The notes under the pieces were generated by a model. The model ran no database searches. It saw nothing but the letters and a program-made list of their open reading frames with translations, and was not told the origin of the DNA. The translations under genes were made by a program, and so were the position numbers. This document shows positions 36,008 to 50,275 of a stretch of DNA of 64,000 nt, piece by piece. Numbering within the stretch: the stretch's first letter is position 1; every line of letters starts with the position of its first letter. Source of the DNA: Umbelopsis ramanniana AG (lineage: Eukaryota; Mucoromycota; Umbelopsidomycetes; Umbelopsidales; Umbelopsidaceae); contig NW_026252149.1 in NCBI RefSeq assembly GCF_025399195.1, forward strand, positions 1-64,000, written 5' to 3'.

Positions 36008-37018
36008 GCTAACATCCTTCTGTGAATCGATCTATGTTTATCCCTTAGTTAACAGCCGCAAACCCCCATTATCCATTACCCATATACCCGGTCGTTCGTT
36101 AACATACGTTACCATTCATATACATAGTTACCAATAAGTTTCTTCAAGGCTTATCATGTTATATACTATACTTTGGACATTAAAATGATGTTTGAAACCC
36201 ATCGATGGACGAATGATTTTTGTGCCCTCCGTCATGGTTGACAAAGCTCGTGATGCCGTGTCAATGTTGGTACAGGCACTAGATAGCTATTAGTCCGATG
36301 GCACCAGCTGCTTGCTAACACTTGATGATATTATTGCAAGGCATGCAATAAAAAATGGAAGTAGGATGCAACTGATACCCTCGTTAAACCATTGGGTATC
36401 GTGGCATTTATTTTTATCGCCTTTCTATACTATAAGGATGACGATACGGTGATTTCAACGATAGGCGCAGCTTTACTGCTTTCTTATAATGGCACAAGGA
36501 CAATAATTCATTGCATGCAATGATATAAAAAGACTTTGTCATCAAAATGAGGTGTTTAACTTAGCGTTCAATTGTTTGAGCCTTACAACTGAATTTTCAC
36601 CAGTTCAAAAGGTTTTTTCCTGATAGCTACAACATCAAGAGTTTATTTAAAAATGCTGCAAACGTGCAATGAATACCAAAAATCTCAGAGGATGAACCAG
36701 TGAAAATTTTATAATTTATGTGCATTGAATTATTCAGGTGGCATATTGGATAACAGTGGACGAACGCTCTTGATTCTTCTTATTTCCACTTTCTCAAAAG
36801 TGGTTCAAGGCATCTCGTTGCTCCCTACAAGCAGTATAAATGCACGATATATACACCGTCGAAAGAATTTTTGGGTCTTTTATCCGTAACTTCTTTATCC
36901 CATACTCCGATGAACCAATGATCCCCGATGAACCGCAGCGGACCAAAGAAATTTGCTTTTTTTCACAACTTGTCTTTTTCACTTTCTTTCCTCTCTGCTT
37001 CCGAAATTTCTATCTGTC
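36008..37018. other. Intergenic region EFR3 to acetyltransferase
   Basis: 1.0 kb with only short frames. A TATAAA box at 36835-36840 lies about 180 bp before the acetyltransferase ATG. Two tgcatgcaat motifs occur, near 36344 and 36515. Nothing else is recognised. Confidence 0.5.
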
Positions 37019-37619
37019 ATGGTGGCCACAACTAACATGCCTGCAGTGTACATTAGAGAAGTGACACCTCAAGATATGCAGCTCAAGGACGAAATTAAGC
37101 AAGTCGTCAATGCTGCGTACCGCTCTGGTAAGTGATGACCGCAGTCTACCGATACTCAAGAGCACTCTTCTAATCTTGCTGATAGAGGGTGGCTGGACCA
37201 CCGAGTCAAAAATTGTTGCAGGCGAACGAGCCACCATGGAAGAAATAGAGAAGGCTATCCAATGCAACCGTGCACCCAATATCTTACTACTTGCCTTCAT
37301 GTCCGATGAGGTAGTTGGTACAGTACAAGTACAGCACAATGAAGGTGATGACGAAGCTGAAATTGGGTTGTTCAGCGTTAGTCCCAAGCGTCAATCTGGA
37401 GGAATCGGTGGTAAACTGATTAGAGAGGCCCTCCGAATGATCAAAGAGGACCTTCACTACAAGCACGCCTGCGTTCATGTTCTTGAGAACCGAACCGACA
37501 TTCTCGCCTGGTACCGCAAACTCGGCTTTAAAGAGACGGGTGAAAGAGTTGCTTTTGTATGGCCTGAAAAGCTTTTAGTGAGCGATCTTCACTTTCTGAC
37601 GCTGAAGATGGAATTATAG
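37019..37619 (+). CDS. GNAT-family N-acetyltransferase
   Basis: Two exons (37019-37127, 37186-37619) give 180 codons. Motif A is clear: IGLFSVSPKRQSGGIGGKLI with the acetyl-CoA pyrophosphate loop, then helix REALRMIKED. The late motif with HACVHVLENRTDILAWYRK and LGFKETGER matches motif B. Family role: transfers acetyl from acetyl-CoA to an amine; the substrate cannot be told. It is cytosolic, with no signal. The first ATG is used; an internal Met (37037) is an alternative start. Confidence 0.88.
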
Positions 37620-37692
37620 GTCACACACAATTCATTAAAATGATATAATAAAAATTATCCCCCGTCGCTCATTTTCTGCATCTATTTCCAAC

Positions 37693-38776
37693 ATGATAGA
37701 TCTGCAGAGGAAACACTGGCTGTGCATAGCTCTGGTTTTTCTGCTGTTCCTCAGCTCGCTGCTTTCATCCTACACCCCTTCGCCATCATTACTGAAGGAT
37801 TGCCCACCCGACACCACCAGCCCAAGTGAGCCGCCTACTACTCACATTTTCAAAAACTTGAATGAGCTATCCATCACCCATGCAGACGAATTCAATGATC
37901 TGATTCTCATTACAGTGTTGGTTCGTACTAGCCAGATCAACGAGGTGCCGGATCTACTTTCGTTGTTGGGATCCTTGAGCTATCCGTTACACAGGCTTGA
38001 CATAGCGTTCTTGTTGACCGATGCCACCAGCGGCTCACACCCTGTGTTCGAACACATGCTGTCACACAACCAACATTCATTTAATAGCATTGTAGCGTAT
38101 GGAAAGAACATGGTGACGGATTTGCCAAAGGATAAGGCTCATGCATTTGACTTGCAGCCGCTGATGAGAGCTCAGTTAGCTCGGGCACGCAACTACTTGA
38201 CTCGATCTGCTCTAAAAGACGAACACCAGTGGATTTTGGCCATGGACGTTAGCCTGGACCACATACCGCACGACATTATCCAGCAACTCATGTCCGTGGA
38301 TGTGGATGTTGTGGTCCCCAATTGCATGGTGAAGCGAGACGATGGCAAGATATGGGGGTTCGAGAAATCCAATTGGCAGGACACCGAGCTTTCCCTCACC
38401 ATTACCGACAATCCGCAAGAGGATTATATTTTCATGGAAGGTAGGTTCAGTGGCATGGCATGTGTGGTGTGCAGAAACTGATGGACTGAACCTTCGTCAC
38501 CTAGGGTATTGGGAAATGCAAACCCATCGAAGGCTCTTGGTCGATATGCCAACCGATGCAGATCGACATGCCAAGATTCCGCTGGACGGTATTGGATCTT
38601 GTTTCTCACTGAGTAAAGCGAGTATTCATCGTACCGGCGTTATATACCCACCCTTCCCCTATCTTCATCAAATCGATACCGAAGGATTCGCACAAATGGC
38701 CAAGGCGTCGGGATATGGCGTGTATGGACTTCCTGGTGTTCTGGTTCTGCATTCACCAGAGGCTCTTGATTTTTAA
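37693..38776 (+). CDS. Anp1-family (GT62) Golgi mannosyltransferase
   Basis: Two exons (37693-38440 and 38505-38776; 64-bp intron) give 339 codons. A signal anchor lies at residues 8-27 (hydrophobic LCIALVFLLFLSSLLSS), so this is a type II membrane protein. The lumenal part has LILITVLVR, RARNYLTRSAL, a DV-S aspartate-rich site (WILAMDVSLDH in place of the usual DAD), FMEGYWEMQTHRR, LDGIGSCFSLSKASIHRTG and YPPFPYLHQIDTEGFAQMAK. These match the Mnn9/Van1/Anp1 family of mannan polymerase subunits. Which member cannot be told. It is convergent with glycogenin (207 bp between stops). The DXD-like position reads D-V-S; whether a metal site remains is a question. Confidence 0.86.
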
Positions 38777-38983
38777 AACCCCCCTCCCCACGCATTGAAA
38801 ATAGAAGTACAGCCAGCATGGGATCTGTTTGTATGTATTGCTTTTCAACACATCTAAACAAACAAAACATTTATTGTAATATAGTTCCTTCCAATAAAAA
38901 TAATACGGTGAACGAGATTGCGAATGATACATTAAAATAGAAAAAAAAAAAAGGGTCTTTACTGTTACATAATACAATGGCGT

Positions 38984-39995
38984 TTAATCATACCATACTC
39001 GCGTACAATGAGAGGCACGGGTCTGCTCCCACGGGAAGACGGGTTGAACCTGAGACGGAGGAGGGACAGCAGGGTCATAAGTGGGTGGTGCGATGGAGGA
39101 GGAGATAGGAAGGGACTCGGTTGGAGGAGCAACAGGAGGTGGAGCAGCCACGGATGGAGTGCTTGGAGTAGTGGATTCTCCGTAATAGCGATTATAAACA
39201 TTCCACCACTGCTGAACAAGATCATATTTATCTTGCGATGCATTGGACGGTGGAGGAGGACTATGCCATGGTTTAGTGGTGCCAATAAAGTGAGCAATGG
39301 CGATGTTATCGCGATTGACATGGTAAGCTGGCACGTAACTACCCAAAGGAAAAAAATTATTATCAATTTCCTATCCCGAAACCCACAGTGCGACTATAAA
39401 AAATCAATGCGTACCTGTAAACTGCGGTAGGCGTGGTATTGTAGATGAAGGGTAGTCTGTGGTCAGACGAATTGGTTGACCATGATGAAAAATAAGTGTT
39501 GAGTAAACCTTGATCGCCTCCGTCAAAGGAACCCTTGGACGCCGCTAGATCACACAATTGCCGGTAGGTATCTTTGTTTGGGACAGCGACAAATACCCCA
39601 GAATTAAAGCAATCTGGCCATCCAGCGTCGGGTGCCGCACTGAACTCAGGTCGATCAAATAGTTCATCCACCAATCGCATAGGCAACACATCCGCATCCA
39701 AAAACACCACCTTGTCATAGTCGAGCTGCCAAAGTTGCAGCTTACTGAACGTCACACCCAGCTCGGGTCTTCCCAGCAAAGCCAAGTTATCCGCTTGTCC
39801 CGAGTCCAGCTTGTCAATGTCAATGATGCGATCAAACACCAACCTGAGATCCTTTCGAATGGTCTCCGACACATTGGCTGTCACCATGACAGCAATGTCG
39901 CGAGTGGTACCTAGTTCTCGTAAACGCTGGGCAAGCACAAGTGCGCCAGGAGCATACGAGTCAGTCACTAGCAAAGTGACATAAGCCTCAGTCAT
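38984..39995 (-). CDS. Glycogenin, self-glucosylating glycogen primer
   Basis: Two exons (39415-39995 and 38984-39338) give 311 codons. The family-8 glycosyltransferase core shows YVTLLVTDSYAPGALVLAQ, KLQLWQLDYDKVVFLDADVL (DxD at 100-102), FNSGVFVAVPN and GGDQGLLN. The acceptor tyrosine region TAVYSYVPAY has Tyr193 and Tyr195, one of which is the candidate for the first glucose; the intron falls just after Tyr193. The C-terminal Pro/Ser/Thr-rich linker ends with VFPWE, the fungal glycogen-synthase-binding motif. Known role: primes glycogen in the cytosol using UDP-glucose. Confidence 0.94.
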
Positions 39996-40142
39996 GGTTG
40001 GTTGGGAGGGAGAAAGAAAGAGGATGAGAAAAAAAGAAGAAGGAAAAAAAATAATAGATTATATTATGTTCGATTAAAGACGATGCCCGGAAACCAAAAG
40101 GGAAAAAAAAAAAATATGACCACATTCTATCAATTATAACCT

Positions 40143-42185
40143 TCATAATAGAGCGGCCTGTCCAGCCAAGTAAGATATTAGATCCGAGTGATGAGCCAGT
40201 CGAGAGATAACAAACAACGCAGCCCGTGATGTCTGAAACAAAACGTTAAGATTAGCCAACTAGATAGCACTACAACCCTTTTCATTTCAACGTACAATGG
40301 TAATAGCTTCACTGGATACATTTTCCAACGTATCGCAGGCTTGATGATAGCATGGATCCAAAGGAGCGTTGGCTAATCCTCCATGTTCATGACGTTCCTG
40401 GTCGGTCTTGCGCTCTCCCGCTCCCGTTAAAACACCGCCTACAGCAAAAGAGGTTTAGTGATCTTATCATGGACGGACCTTTTAAAATGGGAAAAAAAAA
40501 AAGCTTGACTCACCACTGGGGACGTCGTTGAGAAGAAATGGAAGGAAATCACTGCCTGCCGTCATAGATTCCAGCTTATATGGAAGACGTTCCAATTTGA
40601 AAAACGTCTCAAAAGCTTTTTGAATTTGGATCGACGCTGTGCGGACAGATAAGGGCGCATCCTCTCCATCATGGACCTAAACAATAGGTAAATATTGGCT
40701 ATCTCTCTGGCGCGGCCGGTTAGTACTCACCAGACTAATATAATTAGGACTGCCCAGCATATCTAAATTAATGTTGGCTACGATCTTTTGCCACTCGTCA
40801 GGGTGGTCACGGCGCATGGAACGAACCCACTCTCGAGATCCAAGCAGGCCGATTTCTTCAGCTCCCCAGAAAGCAAAGACAAGTTTGCTATGGGGTAAAA
40901 ATTGTTGATGGGCTTCCGATAAGACAATGGCCATTTCCAACAAACTACTTGATCCAGAGGCATTGTCCACCATCCCTGGACCAGCAGGGACAGAATCCAA
41001 GTGAGCTCCGACGACAATGCGTTGGCTGTCATTACCGAGTCGACCGACGCAGATAGTGTTGTGGGTATTTTCCAAGGTGATTTGTGTCTTGGTGGTAAGC
41101 GATAAACGCACGTGTGAGATAGACCCTTTCAGAGTTTGACCCACTGAATGAGAAGCGGCTATCACTGGAATGGTCATGAGAGGGTCACCTTGCTTCCAAT
41201 CGGTAATACGCACTCGACTGAACAAAAGGGAGGTCCGATGGATGGAGTTGTAAAAAATGATAGCACTAGCCCCGGCTTTCTCTGCATTCCAAGCAGCGTC
41301 CCAAATGTCACATGCCTTGGAGGAGACAGGTTCTTCCATCAAAGCAATATGACCGGCCACGCCTTCGAAAGCCTCAGCGTTACAGCCATGGTCTGCTATG
41401 TGGACGATGGGATGATTGGGAAGAGACGCTGATTGGCCACCGTATCGCATACCTAATAGAAAAAAAGGCTATTAATGGCAGGAATGGACTCTAGCCCTTA
41501 TCCTAGTTACACTACTTACTCCAAAAGTCAACGGAGTCTTGATAGTCAACGGTGACATTATCAGCAAAATGAGCGGTCAAGGTAGGTTTTCCCAATTGAT
41601 CCCATACTGGCACTTGGAAGTGATGCACTTGCAAATCGCAGCGAGCCCTATCTCGCAGTTCCTGCATCACATAGGCTGCCGAGGCATTATACCCATGCTT
41701 AACACTCCGCGAATTATCATGGTGGCGAGCAATGTCGTACAGAGCCTGCAGGTGGCGATGGATGTTGGAGGTATGTAAGCGAGCAAGGATAGGATCATTA
41801 TCGAGCGGCAATGGGTCCTTGTGAGCTGTCATGAAAATAATGGGTAAGTAAACGGTGCCTGGATGATACCAAACCCAAAAAAAATATTTAGACTTTTACC
41901 CCACTCTCGTTCAAAGTACAAAGTAATGACAGAAATGAAGGCAATGAAAAGAATGATGGTGGCAATGCCCAATGGAAGTAACCACACGGTGTGTTTACGG
42001 AAACCTATTCGACGGCCACGAGTGATACTTGGCGCCGGCAAAATGGACGATGAGCCTCTGCTCTTGTCTGTGCGAAAGGTTAGATTCCATTCACGGAGTA
42101 GGCAAAAACGGGGGGATACCATACCGGAATCCGTGCGTGCAACAGCAGCAGGTCTTAGCAATGGCCGAGACTCATCAGCAGACAT
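40143..42185 (-). CDS. Membrane-anchored M28 family metallopeptidase
   Basis: Six exons (41900-42185, 41520-41825, 40731-41452, 40514-40676, 40296-40438, 40143-40232) give 569 codons. A cytosolic tail (1-64) and one membrane helix (66-90) make it type II. The lumenal part has a PA-like insert followed by the M28 core with all five zinc ligands: His348 (GAHLDS), Asp360 (VDNASGS), Glu397 after catalytic Glu396 (WGAEEIGLLGS), Asp428 (NINLDML) and His524 (CYHQACD). It fits vacuolar or secretory aminopeptidases of the APE3/Y group and other M28 members; substrate unknown. It lies just upstream of glycogenin, with 147 bp between them, and downstream of FGAM synthase. Confidence 0.9.
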
Positions 42186-42465
42186 GATTCAAGTAAGGCA
42201 GAAAGAGAATGCCAGGTTTTATTTTTATTTTATTTGGGTGGTTATAGAAAACCCAAAGAGGTGGCTGGTGAATTCGCGTTGACGCTGACGGACGGAACCA
42301 ATGAAAAACCTCTTTCATACCATAAACCGAAAGACACTGGGATGATTTTTTAAAAAACAAATCTATAGTATATTTTTTTATTTTCATTTCATTCATTGAT
42401 TGATTCCATGGAAAAGAAATACAACATCGGGCAGGCAGGGAAAACCATTACCCTAGCCGTAGAGT

Positions 42466-45400
42466 TTAGTTAGCCCGCTCAACCCAATGGCGAGCGTTGC
42501 GGAACATACGGAGCCATGGTCCAACTTGTCCCCATTGTTCTTCAGCAGGGTACCAAGAGTTGCTTTCCTTAAGAATGGCACGCTCAGGATGAGGCATAAG
42601 AGCAAGCACACGGCCATTAGGCGTGCATACAGCAGCAATGGCATCAGGAGCACCGTTAGGGTTGAATGGATACTGTTGAGTAGGCTGACCATAGTTATCA
42701 ACATACTGGAGAGCGGTTAATTGACTGGCCTTGAACTGCTCATAGTCTTGGCTGGAGCGGAACTCAGCTCGTCCTTCACCATGGGCAACGGGAATAGGAA
42801 GGGCGGAGCCTTGCATGCCTTGGAAGAAGATGGAGTTTGTTTCTTGGCTGATGCGAACCATGGTGGTACGGCCTTCGAATTGTTCACTTTCATTTCGCTT
42901 GAAGTTGGGCCAGCATTCAGCACCAGGAATGATTTCATGGAACTGAGAAAGGAACTGACAACCGTTGCATACACCCAGAGCGAAGGTATCATTGCGGTGG
43001 TTGAAGAAGTCATAAAACTCGTTGCGAGTTCGTTCATCGAGCAACGCTGACTTGGCCCATCCAGAGCCAGCTCCGAAAACGTCACCGTATGAGAAACCAC
43101 CACAAGCAGCAATACCGACAAAGTCCTTGAGAGTGACTTGGCCACTGATAAGATCCGACATATGCACATCCACCGCCTCAAACCCTGCCAAATGGAACGC
43201 AAAGGCCATTTCAATTTGTCCGTTGACACCCTGGTCACGAAGGATAGCAACGCGAGGTCGGCTAGTGTAAGTGGCTACAATGTTATCAGTAGGGTTGAAA
43301 GTCAGGTTGTAGTGAAGACCAGGATCCTTCGCATCCAAAATACTGTCGTATTCTTGTTGAGCACACTTGGAGTTATCTCGGTGAGATTGCATCAAATAGG
43401 ATGTCTCGGACCAAATACGCTGGAGTTGGATACGGCTGTCAGCAAACACCGATTGGCCACGAAGAGAGAATTGGACAGCATCTTGAGCATTGTGTTGCTT
43501 GACCTTGCCAATAGCATGAATGGCAGAGGTAGGAACACCACCGGCCTCGAAGGCTTGAATCAAGGTGTTCAATTGAGCCTGTTCAACTTGAATAACAGCA
43601 CCCAATTCTTCGTTGAACAAAGCAGCCACAACATCATCGTTGTGCACCAAGTGATCGAGCTCAACATCGACACCGACGTGACCCGTAAACGCCATCTCAG
43701 TCAGGGTAGTGAATAAACCACCGTCAGAACGATCGTGGTAGGCGAGAATGGGGCAGTTCTTTTCCGTGCTGTCGTGTCTAATTTGTTGCATGACATTGAA
43801 GAAATTCTTGAGAAGTGTAGCGTCTTCCACATCGGGAACTTCGTGACCGATTTGCTTGTAAACTTGAGCCAAAGCAGAGCCACCCAAACGTTGTTTGCCT
43901 TGAGCAAGATCAATGAATACCAGAACACTGTCGTCTACGTTTTGGAGTTGAGGCGTCAAAGTCTTGTGAGTATTGACAACGGTAGCGAAGCCAGTGATGA
44001 TCAAAGACATAGGGGCAGTGACTTCATTCTGCTTGTTGTCTTGGTCGTTCCACTTCATCTTCATGGACATAGAATCCTTGCCTACTGGAATAGCAATGCC
44101 AAGAGCGGGGCAAAGTTCCATACCAATGGCTTGGACAGCTTCATACAAACCAGCTCCTTCACCAGCATGATCAGCAGCGCTCATCCAGTTAGCGGACATA
44201 CGAACATACCCAATGTCCTTGATGTTAGCAGCAACAAGGTTAGTCAAGCATTCAGCAACGGCCATACGGGCAGAGGCAGCGTGGGAGATCAAAGCCAAAG
44301 GTGTACGTTCTCCCATGGCCATAGCCTCACCGGTGATGATGTCTTCACCGAGGGAAGTGGTAGTGACCGCGACATCGGCGACGGGAACTTGCCAAGGGCC
44401 AACAAACTGATCACGAGCGACCATAGCCGTGATGGAACGATCACCAATAGTGACCAAGAAAGACTTGGAGGCAACGGCAGGAAGGGAGAGGACACGCTTG
44501 ACAGATTCACGGATAACATCACCACTCTGAACATATGACTTGAGCGAAGAGTCGAAGGGAATATGGTTGGATTTGACGGACTCCGTCTTGCGAGACATCT
44601 TGGGAGGTTTGCCGAACAACACCGACATGGGAAGATCAATGGGAGTGTTGCCAAGCAAGCTATCTCTGACAATCAACTTCTCTTCCTTGGTAGCCTTACC
44701 AACAATGGCAAAAGGACAACGTTCTCTCTTGCAAATGTCGATAAACGTGTCAGCACGATCAGGGCTAATGGCCAACACATAACGTTCTTGAGATTCGTTA
44801 CACCAAATTTCCATAGGTGACATGCTGGGATCATCCTTGTGAACATCTCTCAATTGAATATCAGCACCGAGACCAGAGTCATGAACAATTTCGGGTAAAG
44901 CGTTGGAAAGACCACCAGCGCCAACATCGTGAATGGATTGAACAGGGGTGTTGTCACCAAGGGCAACGCAGAAATCAATCACCTGTTGAGCACGACGTTC
45001 CATTTCCGGGTTATCTCTTTGCACCGAAGCAAAGTCCAAATCAGCACTGCTCTGACCGGAAGCCATGGAGGAGGCAGCACCACCTCCCAAACCAATCAAC
45101 ATGGAAGGACCACCGAGAACAACCAACAGTGCACCAGGTGAGATAGGCTTCTTGAGAACATGAGCAGGTCGGACAGTGCCGAGACCACCAGCAATCATGA
45201 TAGGCTTATGGTAACCGCGAACTTCTGGGCCATTCTTTCCAGGCACCTCTTCCGCGAATGTACGGAAGTAACCAGTCAAAGCAGGACGACCGAATTCGTT
45301 GTTGAAAGCAGCACCGCCAAGAGGACCTTCGATCATAATATCAAACGAGGAGGCAACATGGCTAGGCTTGCCAAAGTCGGTTTCCCAAGGCTGCTGATGG

Positions 45401-46603
45401 CCAGGAATGAGCAAGTTGCTGACCGTGAAACCAACGAGACCAGCCTTTGGCTTTGAGCCTTGGCCGACAGCACCTTCATCACGGATCTCACCACCAGATC
45501 CCGTAGCGGCACCAGGGAAAGGAGACACAGCGGTTGGGTGATTATGGGTTTCGACCTGCACATGGAAGATGTTAATGAAATTGAAATAATTGAGGCGAAA
45601 AAGGACTCAGTGGCAGGAAATATACCTTGCAAATCATGTGGACATCTTCTTCATAAAGATCATAAGCAAAGTTCTTGCTGCTATCCGGTGCAAAACGAGT
45701 TCCCTTGGAACCCTCAATGACAGCAGCATTGTCAGAATAAGCTGAAAGAGTGTACTGAGGATGCAACTTGTGGGTATTCTTGATCATGCCGAAAAGAGAG
45801 TGGGGTTTGAGTTCACCGTCAATGGTCCAATCTGCACCAAAGATCTTGTGACGACAATGCTCAGAGTTGACTTGAGCAAACATGAACAATTCAACGTCGG
45901 TAGGGTTACGACGCAAAGCATCTTGTTGTCCAACAAAAGCATTGATCAGGTAATCGATTTCGTCCCCGGCAAGAGCAAGGCCGAGCTCAGCATTAGCCTT
46001 GACCAGCTTTTCACGAGCCTCAGCGGTACCAGAGGATTGACCGAGCAAATCCACCACAGTCAAAGGAGCAGGCGATCCGTGCTTGAAAATAGCTTCCGAA
46101 GGGGGAACGGTGTCCATGAGGACTTGGGTCATACGATCATGAATAGAATCGGCGAACAGAGTCAATTCTTCCTTAGTCAAAGGGGTACCGTCGTTCTTGG
46201 AGATCAAATAAGCCACACCACGTTCGATGCGCTTGACATGGTTTTGAAGGCTGCAAAGGTGGGCGATGTTGGTGGCCTTGGACGACCAAGGTGAAATGGT
46301 GCCTTGACGGGGAGTGACCAAGACGATGGATCCGGCTTCAGTCAGGCTAGGGCCTCCTATCAAGAAATTTTCAATGGCAGCAGCGCTGTTGGCTGATTCC
46401 TTGGAGCTCAGGTTGGTTCCATAGCTAAGCAAGTTATCCAAAACCTGTCTGAGTTCAGAAGGCAGAGATTCGTCCTTGAGTTCTACGAAATGAACAAAAG
46501 ACGCCGAAATCCCGGAAACAGAAGGGACCTTGGGCTGAATGGACTTTAAAAGAGCATTAGCCTTGAAGTCAGAAAGTGCTGCTGTTCCATGCAACACCAG
46601 CAT
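42466..46603 (-). CDS. ADE6: Phosphoribosylformylglycinamidine synthase (FGAM synthase)
   Basis: Two exons (45626-46603 and 42466-45555) give 1355 codons, the length of the large single-chain enzyme. The N-terminal PurS-like domain and linker are followed by the synthetase halves, with VNSEHCRHK, the ATP/substrate signature [20 protein letters not shown] and [19 protein letters not shown]. The C-terminal class I glutaminase has nucleophile Cys1189 ([10 protein letters not shown]) and the His1315/Glu1317 pair (MPHPER). Known role: fourth step of purine synthesis, FGAR + Gln + ATP to FGAM. The large second exon shows strong codon bias, which produces long shadow frames on the opposite strand. 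The first ATG ([12 protein letters not shown]) fits the family start. Confidence 0.97.
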
Positions 46604-47472
46604 GATGTGAGAGTTTTTGGAGGTAAGTTCGTTGACAGCCTATTCAAACTGGGGAAACAAAAAAAATGTTGAGATATTCAGTCGTATCTGTGACTGCTGA
46701 TCCAAGTCACGTTAATTCCGTGTCCTGAGAGAGACCTCCAGCAGAACCACTTGCTTCGTTATGAAAGACCACACAGTATAGCCCATATCAACCAGGCACT
46801 CCCCAGATCTTTGAATAGTAGTTGCGCTAGTTTCATCTGTTCATAGTCTATCATCTGTTCTCCAAGACATCGCTGCCTGTATCTATTTCCAGGTCCGTTG
46901 CTGCAATTCTGAGTCACTGTTTTGAGAGGCAGCGCATTTAAACATCTTAGTATGTTTCACCTGCTCCAATCATTCGTACAGGCATTGTAGATATCGTACC
47001 TATTTGAAAATACAGTATAGGAAAAATCCTCAATGCTCCCAGTTGACTTGATCAACATGGTCATCACCGTCACGGCTGATATTTCAAAGTTTGGCGGTCA
47101 GAGCCATAGCCATCCATATGAGCTTTTTCATGAAATATACGATCCAACTGATGCCTAGGGCATTACTTACAGATCACTGTCTTTTTTCTACCGTGAATCC
47201 CTCATAATTTGATTTCAATTGACACTATATCCTCGTTTTCGCATATAATAGAAATTGCAATGTGAAAAATTTTCAAGACGACAGGCGCCAAGTTACTTTT
47301 TGATGAAATTCAAGCGCTATTCTTGTGAAGCCAGTTGATCTTTCCTACATTTAAATGGTTCCCTTTTACATTGAATTTATTTCTCGAAATACAGATATCT
47401 TTGATTCCATTCTAATGAAAAGACGAAATAATACTTCGCATATGTCTTATCTGGCCTCTTCAACTCCGTTCC
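46604..47472. promoter_or_regulatory. FGAM synthase promoter and methyltransferase 3' flank
   Basis: 869 bp upstream of the purine gene. No TATA box is obvious. I looked for TGACTC-type Bas1 or Gcn4 sites: tgagtcac occurs at about 46910 (a TGASTCA-like core), which would suit amino-acid or purine control. Confidence 0.45.
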
Positions 47473-48321
47473 TTAGCTTTCATCGATCGATTGGACCACT
47501 TGCTCACCTTGACTCGATATTATCAGCCTCGAGATAGCCAGCAAATGGTCTGAACTGGCAAGACCCTCTTCATCGGCACCTGTTTCCAGAACCAGTTGTA
47601 GCCAGGCTTCGAATTCATGTTCAGGGAGTTGATTGATGTTTTCATTCAGCCGTCCACCCAAAAACCCTTCACATCCTCGTAACTCTAGTAATTGGAGCTC
47701 AGGAAAGCTTTGGATCAAGCTTCTTACATCGCCAGGACGAGCATGGTAGGATAGCTGCTTGTAATTCCCTGTTTGGAGGAGGTCGCGATAAAATTGGCTC
47801 TGGTTGGCCAGGCGTGCAGGATCTTTCGTTGCAATATCTCTAAAATGAGCCAACTGAGATATGTAAGAGGTACAAAGAAGGCTTGTGGAATTTTTCTTCA
47901 GAATTCGCAACGCTTCTGCCATGGCTTGCCTACGTTCGCTCAACTGCACAAGGTGGTACAAAGGACCTAATAGGAGTACAGCGTCGAAAACGTCATTTTC
48001 AGGTACCACTTGAGACAGGTCACAAGCATTGGCCTGGGCAATGACAATATTGAGTCCCTCGCATTGAGCTTTGGTTCTGGCCATGTCCAGTAACACGGAC
48101 GACAGATCGATCAGCGTCACTCGATAGCCTCGTCGAGCTAATTCCAAGCTATATCGACCGGGTCCACCGCCTATGTCCGCCACAAGAGCAGGTGGAGGCG
48201 GCAGATACTTTAGGATGGTAGTTAGTGTAACATGATACTCTATTCTATGCAGTTCCAAACGGTCCCATTCATCATGACGAAACTTGTCGTAAAGGGTTTG
48301 TACACCGGTGATATCCGTCAT
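47473..48321 (-). CDS. Class I SAM-dependent methyltransferase, bacterial-looking, intronless
   Basis: 282 codons from the ATG at 48321; an in-frame upstream ATG at 48435 would add 38 residues without family support. The Rossmann motif VADIGGGPGRYSLELARRGY (49-57 core) is followed by an acidic IDLSSVLLDMA, NVFDAVLLLGPLYHL and the C-terminal substrate-binding part. It matches the bacterial class I methyltransferases annotated only by motif. It has no intron, unlike every nearby gene except perilipin and polyubiquitin. The substrate is unknown. It is divergent from polyubiquitin with 508 bp between starts. Confidence 0.85.
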   Translation of the reverse strand: MTDITGVQTLYDKFRHDEWDRLELHRIEYHVTLTTILKYLPPPPALVADIGGGPGRYSLELARRGYRVTLIDLSSVLLDMARTKAQCEGLNIVIAQANACDLSQVVPENDVFDAVLLLGPLYHLVQLSERRQAMAEALRILKKNSTSLLCTSYISQLAHFRDIATKDPARLANQSQFYRDLLQTGNYKQLSYHARPGDVRSLIQSFPELQLLELRGCEGFLGGRLNENINQLPEHEFEAWLQLVLETGADEEGLASSDHLLAISRLIISSQGEQVVQSIDES

Positions 48322-49981
<1,660 letters not shown>

Positions 49982-50275
49982 ACTATCATACAATCGTACC
50001 CTGTTTTTTTTTTTTTTTTTTTCAGCATATCATCCTAATGCACTCAACCCATTCTCTATTGTTTACTCTGTATATGACCGCGCGAGCTAGCGAACCAAAC
50101 CCTTATGTGAAAACTTATGCTACACTACCAACCCATATTGCAAACCACTATAGCTCACCCCATAAAATAAAACACGAGTATAGGAATGAATAACCCATGA
50201 ATTGGTGTATGATTATTGGGAATAAGAAGAAAAGGGGACAATTTTTTTTTTGGTAAAGGTCCACTGGGGAGGATC
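49982..50275. other. Convergent 3' region of polyubiquitin and AP-1 gamma
   Basis: 294 bp, with a T18 tract near 50004 and T10 near 50243. An ataaaataaaa motif at about 50163 can serve polyadenylation of polyubiquitin. No gene is seen. Confidence 0.6.

Noticed and set aside
43735-44538. Long open frame (267 codons) on the plus strand inside FGAM synthase, plus several similar ones (43138-43716, 45761-46294)
   Set aside because: They are antisense shadows of a strongly codon-biased conserved exon; no motif or splice context supports them.
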